Notes under the pieces: generated by a model
Seen by the model: only the letters and a program-made list of their open reading frames with translations
What the model was told of the DNA's origin: nothing
Databases searched by the model: none
Shown: in pieces, positions 7,982-16,200 of the stretch
Layout of the letters: every line of letters starts with the position of its first letter
How positions within the stretch are numbered: position 1 is the first letter of the stretch
Made by a program: the position numbers and the translations under genes
NCBI RefSeq assembly: GCF_018729455.1
Contig: NZ_JAHHZF010000013.1
Coordinates: 173,162-222,470 of the forward strand
Reading direction: 5' to 3'
Source: Prosthecodimorpha staleyi
Lineage (GTDB): Bacteria; Pseudomonadota; Alphaproteobacteria; Rhizobiales; Ancalomicrobiaceae
Length of the DNA: 49,309 nt

Positions 7982-8794
7982 ATGCTCATTCGTTGCGGTT
8001 ACGAAATCACCATGTCGTTTGACCAGCCCACGGCGCTGGTCTGCCTGTTGTCGGTCCATGAGGATCGGCGCGCCGACATCCGAAGCCAGGAGACGGCCTT
8101 CACGACTCCCGAAGTGCCGATGTCGATCTATGTCGACCTGTTCGGCAACCGCTGCCGGCGGCTCGTCGCGCCGCCGGGCGACTTGATGATCTGGGGCGAT
8201 GCGACCGTCGAGGATAGCGGTCACCCGGACCCGGTGCTGCCCTGGGCGCGCGAGATCCCGGTGACCGATCTGCCGGATTCGACGCTCGCCTATCTGATGG
8301 GCAGCCGGTATTGCGAGACGGATCGTCTCAGCCAGATCGCCTGGGACCATTTCGGCAAGATCCCGCCGGGCTGGGGACGCGTCCAGGCGATCTGCGATTT
8401 CGTCAACAATCACATCAAGTTCGACTATCTGCAGGCGCGTTCGACGCGGACCGCCTACGAGGTCTATCACGAGCGCATCGGCGTCTGCCGAGACTTTGCG
8501 CATCTGGCCGTCACCTTCTGCCGCTGCCTCAACATCCCGGCCCGCTACGTCAATGGCCATCTCGGCGATATCGGCGTGCCGGTCGTCGAGCCGATGGATT
8601 TCAGCGCCTGGATCGAGGTCTTTCTCGACGGTGCGTGGCGCACCTTCGACCCGCGCAACAACGTGCCCCGGATCGGCCGCATCGTGGTTGCCCGCGGTCG
8701 CGACGCCGCCGACGTGCCGCTGGTCAACTCCTTCGGCCCGCATGTGCTGAAGACATTCCGCGTTTGGACCTACGAAGTGCGGCAGGCCGCCTAG
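7982..8794 (+). CDS. Transglutaminase-like cysteine-protease-fold protein
   Basis: This 270-residue protein has a beta-rich N-terminal domain (about 1-100), then a transglutaminase core. The nucleophile motif is GVCRDFAHL (Cys169), and the Asp of the triad lies in TFDPRNN (Asp223). The position where the usual HAWVEV motif gives the catalytic His reads DFSAWIEVF, so Ser208 replaces it. I believe this is a feature of a whole subfamily, which then uses another general base or has lost peptidase-type activity. There is no signal peptide, so it is probably cytosolic. It is the last gene of the coupled cassette that starts at 6322. Confidence 0.82.
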   Translation: MLIRCGYEITMSFDQPTALVCLLSVHEDRRADIRSQETAFTTPEVPMSIYVDLFGNRCRRLVAPPGDLMIWGDATVEDSGHPDPVLPWAREIPVTDLPDSTLAYLMGSRYCETDRLSQIAWDHFGKIPPGWGRVQAICDFVNNHIKFDYLQARSTRTAYEVYHERIGVCRDFAHLAVTFCRCLNIPARYVNGHLGDIGVPVVEPMDFSAWIEVFLDGAWRTFDPRNNVPRIGRIVVARGRDAADVPLVNSFGPHVLKTFRVWTYEVRQAA

Positions 8795-8876
8795 CCTCGT
8801 TCCGATCCGGCGGGGCGGTCCCGCCGCTTCAGACCTTCATCCGGCCGCGCGCCATTCCCCATTTTCAAAAGCCTCC

Positions 8877-8900
8877 ATACCCTTGATAATGGGAGGGTAT
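8877..8900. promoter_or_regulatory. Inverted repeat upstream of the sulfotransferase gene
   Basis: ATACCCT and AGGGTAT form a perfect seven-base inverted repeat around a ten-base spacer, ending 20 bases before the sulfotransferase start. It could be an operator or the terminator of the transglutaminase cassette; neither can be decided from sequence. Confidence 0.35.
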
Positions 8901-8920
8901 CGGGCGCGTGGGGACAGTTG

Positions 8921-9889
8921 GTGGCGAACGAAGACTGGCATGGCAAGATCGGGGGTCCGCAACGGCGGGCGCTCGTCGTTCTGGGCATGCATCGGAGCGG
9001 GACCTCTGCGCTGGCCGGGAGCCTCGCGGCTCTCGGGGCGGGCACGCCGGCGCGCCTGATGCGGCCGGCGCGGTTCAATCCGCGCGGATATTGGGAGCCG
9101 GTCGCCATCGTCGCGGTCCATGACGAAATTCTGAGTGCGATCGAGATCGAGTGGTCGTCCTGGCGCTCGGTACCCGCCGCATGGTTCCGCTCGGATATGG
9201 CGGCCCGCTACCGGGCGATCCTGTCCGACCTCGTCCTGTCCGAGTATGGCGCGTCGCCCCTGTTCGTCGTGAAGGACCCGCGCATGTGCCGGCTTCTGCC
9301 ACTCTGGCACCGGGTCTTCGCCGGTCTTGGGATTGCTCCGGCTTTCCTCATTGCGCTCCGCCATCCGCTGGCCGTGGCCGCCTCGCTGGAGCGTCGGGAA
9401 GGGATCGGCACCAGTCGTGCCGTTCTCGTCTGGATGCGTCACATGCTGGAAGCGGAAGCCTCGACGCGGGACCGGGTCCGTGCCTTCGTGAGCTACGAGG
9501 GTGTGCTCGCCGATTGGCGCGCGGAACTGGGCGAGGCCGGCCGTCGCATCAAGTTCGATTGGCCGCTCGACGAAGACGACCGGCGGGCTGCGGTGGACGC
9601 CTTCCTGTCGGCGGACCTCCGCCATCATGCGCCGCCGCCCTTCGACGACGCCCTCCAGGGCATCCTGCCGCACGCCGCCACGGTCTATCGGCTTCTGAAC
9701 GCGCTCAGAGCCGGCGACGACAGCGCCGCAAACCGGGCGACGCTGGATGCCATTCGTCGCGAGACGGACGCGTGGTGCCGGCTGTTCGGCAATATCGGGC
9801 CGGAACACGAACCGGCCGACGGCCGCAAGAAGGCGCCACCCGCACTGGACGCCGAAGCTCCGAAGTCGCCGCCGCCGACAATCCCCTGA
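8921..9889 (+). CDS. Sulfotransferase family protein
   Basis: This 322-residue protein has the P-loop-like 5'-phosphosulfate motif LGMHRSGTSALAGSLAALG near the N-terminus and the KDPRMCRLLPLW and ALRHPLAVAASLERR motifs that resemble the 3'-phosphate-binding Arg region of PAPS sulfotransferases. Such enzymes, or relatives acting on other donors, modify surface polysaccharides or proteins. The start is a GTG at 8921 (or TTG three bases earlier); no ATG lies before the P-loop Met. The last 35 residues are Pro/Lys-rich. It converges on the methyltransferase operon and probably belongs to the same glycan locus. Confidence 0.8.
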   Translation: MANEDWHGKIGGPQRRALVVLGMHRSGTSALAGSLAALGAGTPARLMRPARFNPRGYWEPVAIVAVHDEILSAIEIEWSSWRSVPAAWFRSDMAARYRAILSDLVLSEYGASPLFVVKDPRMCRLLPLWHRVFAGLGIAPAFLIALRHPLAVAASLERREGIGTSRAVLVWMRHMLEAEASTRDRVRAFVSYEGVLADWRAELGEAGRRIKFDWPLDEDDRRAAVDAFLSADLRHHAPPPFDDALQGILPHAATVYRLLNALRAGDDSAANRATLDAIRRETDAWCRLFGNIGPEHEPADGRKKAPPALDAEAPKSPPPTIP

Positions 9890-9938
9890 AGCGATCGCGG
9901 CGGGCCGCCGTGATCGGAGCCTGCTCTCGTGGTTCGAT

Positions 9939-9965
9939 CGAGACGGATGGTACCCATCCGTCTCG
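9939..9965 (+). terminator. Perfect 12-bp hairpin after the sulfotransferase gene
   Basis: CGAGACGGATGG and CCATCCGTCTCG pair perfectly around a three-base TAC loop, 50 bases after the stop. There is no T tract, but the stability and position fit a terminator. Confidence 0.6.
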
Positions 9966-9999
9966 TGAATCCGAAGCATTAACTCTTTGACTCCGCGGT

Positions 10000-10031
10000 C
10001 AATTCAATCTGACGTCAATTCATTCTGACAT
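10000..10031. repeat. Two tandem 16-bp repeats
   Basis: CAATTCAATCTGACGT is followed at once by CAATTCATTCTGACAT, identical at 14 of 16 positions. The second copy runs into the neighbouring hairpin. It could be a binding-site pair or a product of slippage. Confidence 0.5.
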
Positions 10032-10056
10032 TTGCGGGACGCAAATGTCAGATTTT
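10025..10056. terminator. Perfect 12-bp hairpin between convergent genes
   Basis: CTGACATTTGCG and CGCAAATGTCAG pair perfectly around GGA and are followed by ATTTT on the plus strand and preceded by AATTCATT. It sits just past the stop of the leftward methyltransferase gene and can serve both directions. Confidence 0.65.
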
Positions 10057-10061
10057 GACCA

Positions 10062-10964
10062 CTAGCGGGTCGCCATCGCGACGGCGTAGTGGGTCTCTCC
10101 CAGCAGGGTCAAGCTTTCGTCGAGCAGCAGCGCGGTCTTCAGGAGCCCCTCGTCGGCCTGCTCGTCGATGTTGGACAGGATGTCGTTGAGCGCCGAATGA
10201 TAGATGACGCCGCCGGTCAGCCTGATCTGGATGTCCGGAAAGATCGCCTTGAGCGACGGGATGATCCGGTCGCTGTCGGCGGCTTCGGACGGATCTTCGG
10301 CGATCATCAAATCGATCGACGGGCGCAGGACCGCGCGCGGGATCGATCGCGCGGGATCGCCTGGTGCGACGAGATAGCGATCCGGCAGGCCCTGGCGGAA
10401 TCGGCTGCCGAAGTCGAGCATCCGGTCCGTCCACTGGAAGCGGGACGGTCCGACGAAGTCGTTCATCGCAAAGACGCCGCCGGCGCGCAGGCGCTCCCGG
10501 CTCCAGGCGACCGCCATCTCGGTATCCGGCATGTGATGAAGGGCGTCATGCCAGTAGACGAGGTCGAAGGTGCGATCCCGGCAATCCGTGAAGGCGTCGG
10601 TCTCGTGGAAGAAGACCTTGTCGGTGATGCCGAGCCTCTCGGCATGCTGGCGTCCGGCGGCGATCCGAACACTGCTGATCTCGTAGAGGTGGAACTCGCC
10701 AACCAGGCCCGCGACGACCAGTTCCATCTCCATCACGCCGGTCCCGCATCCGACGGAGACCGCGCGGGCGAACGGGCCGCTCGACGCTGCCTGCTCGATC
10801 AGGTGATGGAAGCCGGCATGGGCTCCCGGCCTCGGCTGACCGGTCGTCATGCGATTGATATGGGCGTGAATGGTCGGGAACTGCCACCATCGCGACCGCG
10901 CCGGCAGCGACCGGCGCTGCGCATCGTTCCAGAATGCGGCGGCTTTGCTGGTCGTCGGGTCCAT
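10062..10964 (-). CDS. SAM-dependent methyltransferase
   Basis: This 300-residue class I methyltransferase has motif I as VSVGCGTGVMEMEL (about residues 80-93), an acidic motif II (HLYEIS), and YWHDALHHMPD followed by ERLRAGGVFAMNDFVG, the usual motif IV to VI region. The start ATG has a clean GGGAGG six bases upstream. It is the last gene of the leftward operon headed by the giant glycosyltransferase, so the likely acceptor is a sugar of the surface glycan. No membrane segment is seen. The chemistry (O- or N-methylation) cannot be told from the sequence. Confidence 0.82.
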   Translation of the reverse strand: MDPTTSKAAAFWNDAQRRSLPARSRWWQFPTIHAHINRMTTGQPRPGAHAGFHHLIEQAASSGPFARAVSVGCGTGVMEMELVVAGLVGEFHLYEISSVRIAAGRQHAERLGITDKVFFHETDAFTDCRDRTFDLVYWHDALHHMPDTEMAVAWSRERLRAGGVFAMNDFVGPSRFQWTDRMLDFGSRFRQGLPDRYLVAPGDPARSIPRAVLRPSIDLMIAEDPSEAADSDRIIPSLKAIFPDIQIRLTGGVIYHSALNDILSNIDEQADEGLLKTALLLDESLTLLGETHYAVAMATR

Positions 10965-11044
10965 TGGTCGCCTCCCGGGGCGGATGGGTGTTGGGGGACG
11001 GGCCTGCCCGTTCGGCGGGCCCGCCCGATCGGCGGGGGTTGCCT

Positions 11045-11740
11045 TCAGGCGCCCGGGGCGGGTCGCTGGAGGCTTCGATAGCGGGAGTCCTCGCGCAGAT
11101 AGGCGCCCACGGCGGCGAGAACGGCGGCCGATTTCGCGATCAGGTGGACGGCCTCCGTATCGCCTGTGACCGGATCGGCCGTCTGGACGATGAGCAGATG
11201 CAGTCCGGCCTCGGCCAGGCCGAACCGAACTGCAAAGTCGCGCCCGTAGAGGTGGAAATACTGGTGCACGCCGGTGGCGGTCTCGAAGTCCTGGCTGAAC
11301 TCGCGCGAGAGGGGCCGCGAGACGACGAGATGGATCAGTCCGGCGGGACTGAGGATGCGGGTCAGTTCGCGAAAGGACGCCCGGTCGTCGGGCACGAATT
11401 CGAGAACGTGGCTGAGCGATATGAAATCGTAGGCTTCGTCCGGACGGTCGATCTTCTGCAGATCGAGGCTGTTCTGGCCGCCATAGACGGAGACTTCCAG
11501 CGAAGCGAACCAAGACGGCGCCAGGGCGACGTCCGGGCTGAACTGCAAGCCCCGCCGCCAGGACAGGACCCCGATCGGCAGGTGCTGGAACAGCGCGCGA
11601 TTGGCGCGATGCCGCTCCAGCGAGCCGCACCGGGCGCAATGGGGCGGCTTGCCGGACTCGGACATGCGGCCGGCGGGGCCGGGCGAAAACACGGTCCCGC
11701 CGCAGACCGTGCAGGCGGGGGTGGGCGAGACACTGGTCAT
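11045..11740 (-). CDS. Zinc-ribbon class I methyltransferase-like protein
   Basis: This 231-residue protein begins with a two-CxxC zinc ribbon (CTVCGG at about 10-15 and CARC at about 35-38) followed by SLERHR, LPIGVLSWR and a degenerate methyltransferase core in which HVLEFVPDDRASFRELTRIL marks motif IV. Motif I is LQFSPD rather than GxGxG, a variant known in other sugar-locus methyltransferases. The whole chain is clearly paralogous to the C-terminal third of the fusion protein at 26643-28910. It has an AGGA ribosome site and lies between the dehydrogenase and the second methyltransferase of the operon. Confidence 0.78.
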   Translation of the reverse strand: MTSVSPTPACTVCGGTVFSPGPAGRMSESGKPPHCARCGSLERHRANRALFQHLPIGVLSWRRGLQFSPDVALAPSWFASLEVSVYGGQNSLDLQKIDRPDEAYDFISLSHVLEFVPDDRASFRELTRILSPAGLIHLVVSRPLSREFSQDFETATGVHQYFHLYGRDFAVRFGLAEAGLHLLIVQTADPVTGDTEAVHLIAKSAAVLAAVGAYLREDSRYRSLQRPAPGA

Positions 11741-11859
11741 GATCTGCTTCCTGGGTCTTCGAAGGACCGGCGGCCGCCCGCCGGGCTCGGAACCTTCATG
11801 TCGTCATGCGCCGTCGCCGGGACATGCCGCGGGGCTGCCCCCGACGGCGGCCGCACCCG

Positions 11860-13212
11860 TCAGGCCTTGACGATTCGATCGGCATGCCGGTCGACATGAC
11901 GCATTGCGTTGCGCGTGTCCACGATCAGCGGACAGCCCTGCGCCAGCATCTCGTAGTCGATCAGGTCGTGATCCGTGACGATCAGCGCCGCATCGAACCG
12001 AGCCAGAGTGCCCGGCGACCATTCGACCGACCGCAGACCGGCCAGGTCCGGGTGCTCGCGCGTGATCGGGATCGTCGGGATGTGGGGATCGTAGAACTCG
12101 ACCTCCGCCTTGCGCGCGCGCAGCAGTTCCATCAGCCGCAGGCCGGGCGATTCGCGGCAGTCGTCGACATTCTTCTTGTAGGCGATGCCGATGAGCAGAA
12201 TGCGGGCGCGGCTCAGGCTCTTGCCGTGGCGCAGATCCAGTGCCTCGGCCAACCGGTCGACCACGTAGCGCGGCATCATGGTATTGATTTCGCCGGCCAG
12301 TTCGATGAAGCGCGTCGAGATCTCGTATTCGCGCGCCTTCCAGGTCAGGTAGAAGGGATCGATCGGGATGCAGTGACCGCCCAGGCCCGGACCCGGGTAG
12401 AACGGCATGTAGCCGAACGGTTTCGACTTCGCCGCCTCGATCACCTCCCAGATGTCGATGTTCATCCGGTCGAACACGATCTTCAATTCGTTGACGAGCG
12501 CGATGTTGACCGATCGGAAGATGTTTTCCGTCAGCTTGGTCGCCTCGGCCACTCTGGCGGACGACACGGGAACGACGTTCGAGACGACCTGCGCGTAGAG
12601 GGCCGTGGCGAGGGCCCGGGCCGTGTCGCCGTCGCCGCCGACCACCTTGGGGATGCTGGTGGTCGAGAACTGGATGTTGCCGGGATCTTCGCGCTCCGGC
12701 GAGTAGGCAAGAAAGAAGTCGGTGCCGGACTTGAGGCCGGTTTCCTCGAGGATCGGGCGCACGACCTCTTCGGTCGTGCCGGGGTAGGTGGTCGATTCGA
12801 GCACGATCAGCTGGCCGGGCCGGAGATGGTCCCGGATCATGCGGGCGGTGGCGACGACGAAACCGAGATCGGGCTCCCGCTGCGGCGTCAGCGGGGTCGG
12901 CACGCAGATGATGACCGCATCGGCGGCATCGAGCGCCCGGGCATCCGATGTCGCGTGGAACCGGCCCGTGGCCACGGCCGCCGCGATGCGCGCGTCCGCG
13001 ATCTGCTGGATGTAGGATCGGCCGGCATTCAGGTGCTCGGTCTTGCCGGCATCGATGTCGAAGCCGGTGGTCGGAAAGCCGGCGCCGCACAGAGCCAGCG
13101 CCAGCGGCAATCCGACATAGCCGAGGCCGATGACGGCGACGCGCGCCGTGTGCGCTCGGAAGTGGGCGTCGGGACGGTCCGAACCGGCGGGAGAATTGTC
13201 TTCCAAGATCAT
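11860..13212 (-). CDS. UDP-glucose/GDP-mannose dehydrogenase family, WbpA/TviB-like
   Basis: This 450-residue NAD-dependent four-electron dehydrogenase turns a nucleotide sugar into its uronic acid. The Rossmann motif VAVIGLGYVGLPLA begins near residue 25, the TxxPGT motif reads STTYPGT, and the catalytic Cys lies in PGLGGHCIPIDPFYL. The spacing and the GIAYKKNVDDCRESP segment are typical of UDP-N-acetylglucosamine 6-dehydrogenases (WbpA/TviB) rather than UDP-glucose dehydrogenases, so UDP-GlcNAcA is the likely product. The ATG overlaps the stop of the giant glycosyltransferase (ATGA), which ties precursor supply to the polymerising enzyme. Confidence 0.9.
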   Translation of the reverse strand: MILEDNSPAGSDRPDAHFRAHTARVAVIGLGYVGLPLALALCGAGFPTTGFDIDAGKTEHLNAGRSYIQQIADARIAAAVATGRFHATSDARALDAADAVIICVPTPLTPQREPDLGFVVATARMIRDHLRPGQLIVLESTTYPGTTEEVVRPILEETGLKSGTDFFLAYSPEREDPGNIQFSTTSIPKVVGGDGDTARALATALYAQVVSNVVPVSSARVAEATKLTENIFRSVNIALVNELKIVFDRMNIDIWEVIEAAKSKPFGYMPFYPGPGLGGHCIPIDPFYLTWKAREYEISTRFIELAGEINTMMPRYVVDRLAEALDLRHGKSLSRARILLIGIAYKKNVDDCRESPGLRLMELLRARKAEVEFYDPHIPTIPITREHPDLAGLRSVEWSPGTLARFDAALIVTDHDLIDYEMLAQGCPLIVDTRNAMRHVDRHADRIVKA

Positions 13213-16200
13213 GCCTGTTCTTTGAGGGCGGCCTGGGCCTGGAAACGGGCGACGATGTCCAGGATGTCCGAGACGCGGTGGTCGAAGGTGTGCCGGGCGA
13301 GCACGATGCTGCGCAGGGCGGCGCCCATGGCCTTGCGCCGGTCGTCGTCGGACAACAGCGCCCGTACGGTCGCGCCGAGATCGTCCGCGTTCCGGTAGGT
13401 GGCGACCGCGTCACCGAACAGGTCGGTCATGCCGGGCACGTCGTCGCTGACGATGGCGGCGCCGCAGGCCCCCGCATCGAAAATGCGGTTCGAGACGAAC
13501 CCCTCCCGCTTCATGTCCTGCCAGTGATCGTTGAAGACGATCTTGGCATTGGCGTAATGGTGGCGCAGCCGTTCGTTCGGCAGATAGGTGCCGCGGATCT
13601 GCTTCTCGGGGATCAACCCGTCCCACCGGCTGCCGTAGACGCCGACATCGAGCCCCGCCCGAACGGCATCGTCGATGATCGGACGCCGGACGCCGCGGGA
13701 ATTGGCGACGAACAGGAGGTCCGGCACCGCCGCGGGCTCCGCTTCGGCGTCGCGCCTGTCGCCGTCGTGAAAGTCGCCATCATGAAACAGGGCCGGGTCG
13801 GTGCATTGCAGGAGCGGCGACACGCGGTCGCCGAGCCGGCGGCGCAGGACTTCGGCATAGGAATCCGAAGCGACGAAGACATGGTCGTAGGCGTCCAGCT
13901 CGCTCAGCGGCACGTCGTCCGGATGGCTGATCAGCCAGAGCAGGTTGATCTTCGAGGCGACCGGCTTCCATGCCGACAGCCCGCGCAGCACGAGCACGAC
14001 ATCGTCTCCGGCGCCCTGCTGGGTGGCCCAATCGGGCAGGATGTCGATGCGCGCGAAATGCCCGGCCCGGGTCAGCGCGCGCTGCAATCCGAGAGCGAAA
14101 TGCCAGTCGCCCCAGGAGAGCTTCTCCTCGTGGTTGGGGACGCCGATCTTGATGCTGAAGCGCAGGGTGCTGCGGGCGAAAGCCCGCAGGGCGTCCCTGA
14201 ACGCCATCGCCCGGTTCTTGTAGGTGTGCTTCTCCCGCACTTCGGCGCAGAGCCGCGCGGCCAGGGCGGCCCGCTCCTCCGGGTGGGCCAGATAGCGGGC
14301 CAGCAGCGCCGACAATTCCTCGGCGGTGGAGAAGGTCGGCAGCAGGTCGCCGAACAACTCCCTGGCGCCGCCCCGGCAGTTGGTGACGACCAACGCCCCG
14401 CTGCCCAGCGCATCGAAGATGCGCGAGTTCAGCGAATTCCAGGTCCGCGTGACCGGGTGCGAATCGTCGATGACCAGCCTGGCGGACGGGTAGATGTCGG
14501 GCAGCTCGTAATAGGGCACCGAGCGGCGCCAGTGCCGGCGCCAGCGCGGATGATCTCCCCATCCGTAGCCGTAGATCGCCAGGGACCCCGGCAGGTCGAC
14601 CTTGTCCAGAAGCCCGACGGCCTCCCGTTCGTGGCTGAGATAGTAGCTGCCGGTGAAGACGATGTCGGTGCGGTGTTCCTCGACCGGTTCCCGGGGCGAG
14701 AAGCGCTCGTCGTTCGTCGCGATCGGCAGCAGATAGGCGGTCCGTCCGGTCGCCTCGGCGATATGGCGGATCGCCAGTTCCGACGAGCAGAAGATCAGAT
14801 TGTAGGATTGGAAATGCGGCGAGGCCAGCCATTCGTCGACCCGGTTGCGGATCCAGGCGACCGTGACCAGTCCCGGATTGGCGCTGCGGGCCTTGCCCAG
14901 GTCGTAGTCGTGGCGCATCGCGACGGCCACGTCTGTCCCCTGCAGGTCGTGCAAATTGAACCTGACGAACAGCGTTTCCCAGCCGTACAGCTTGCGCATG
15001 GCCGAGGCCATTTCCATCGCGGTGTAGAAGTCGCCGGCGGGGGTCGAGAAGGAGGCGTCGGTCACGATGAAGGTGACGCGCAGCGGGCGCGCGCGCCAGA
15101 CGGTCTCGCCGTCGATCAGCGACTGGAGCGTGCGATGGACGATCCGGCGCTTGAAATGCGCGTTGAAGGTCTGATGGTTGGCGATCTGCGATTTGGGATT
15201 CGACAGGATCGGATTGGGCTTGCCTGAGACGAGGCGGGCCGTCCGGGTGTAGCTGCGATTGTGGATCGCGGTGACCGAGGTGTCGCAGACGATGCGCCGG
15301 CCGATCCGCTCGGCCATCCGCAGGCACAGGTCGACATCCTCCATGCCGTAGAAATAGGCCTCGTCGAAGCCGCCGACGGCCAGGAAGTCCGCCTTGCGGC
15401 AGAGGAGCGCGGCACCGGTCACCGCCGGCAGTTCGTAGGCGGCGCCGATATCGGAATATTCGTCGGCCACCTCCGCGGGGTGATAGGTCACCTCGCCGGA
15501 CGCCTGGATCCGCGGACGGAACTGGATCCCGCGGTGGTGTGTCTCGTAATGCAGCGTGCCGCTCTGGTCGGGGATCGGCTCGACCAGCCGCATTCCGACG
15601 ACGCCGACGGTCGGATCGCGCTCCAGCCAGCCGGCCATCGCGGGCAGGCAGTCGCCGGTGAACAGGATGTCGTTGTTGACGAAGAACAGATACTCGCCCG
15701 AGGCCATGCCGGCGGCGAGATTGTTGGACGACGAGAACGAGAAATTCGCGTGGCGCGGGACGATCTTCAGATCCAGCCTCGACCGGAAGCCGCCGGCCAC
15801 GTCGAGGCTGTCGTCCGACGAGCCGTGGTCGACCACGATGACCTCGACCGGCCGCGAGGTCATGTGCCGGGCGATGGTTTCCAGGGTCTGCGCGAGGATC
15901 CGGGCGCCGTCCCAGTTCAGGATGATGATGCTGACGCGGCCGGCCGGAGATGCGGCGGCGGCCTGGGGTGGCCGGCTGACGATGTTGGTCAGCGGCAGCG
16001 CCATGGTGTCGCTGCGCGGGGACAGGCTGTCGTAGGCGGCGAAGAAGTCGACCAGCGGGAACAGGACGCGGCGGCTGCGTTCCCGTTTCTCGCCGAACTC
16101 CAGCACCGCGCCCCCGCCCTCGACGACGCGCGCCTCGATGATGCGCCAGGTGCCGTTCATCAGATGCGTCGGCCACCGGAAGCTGAATGCGTGGAACCCG

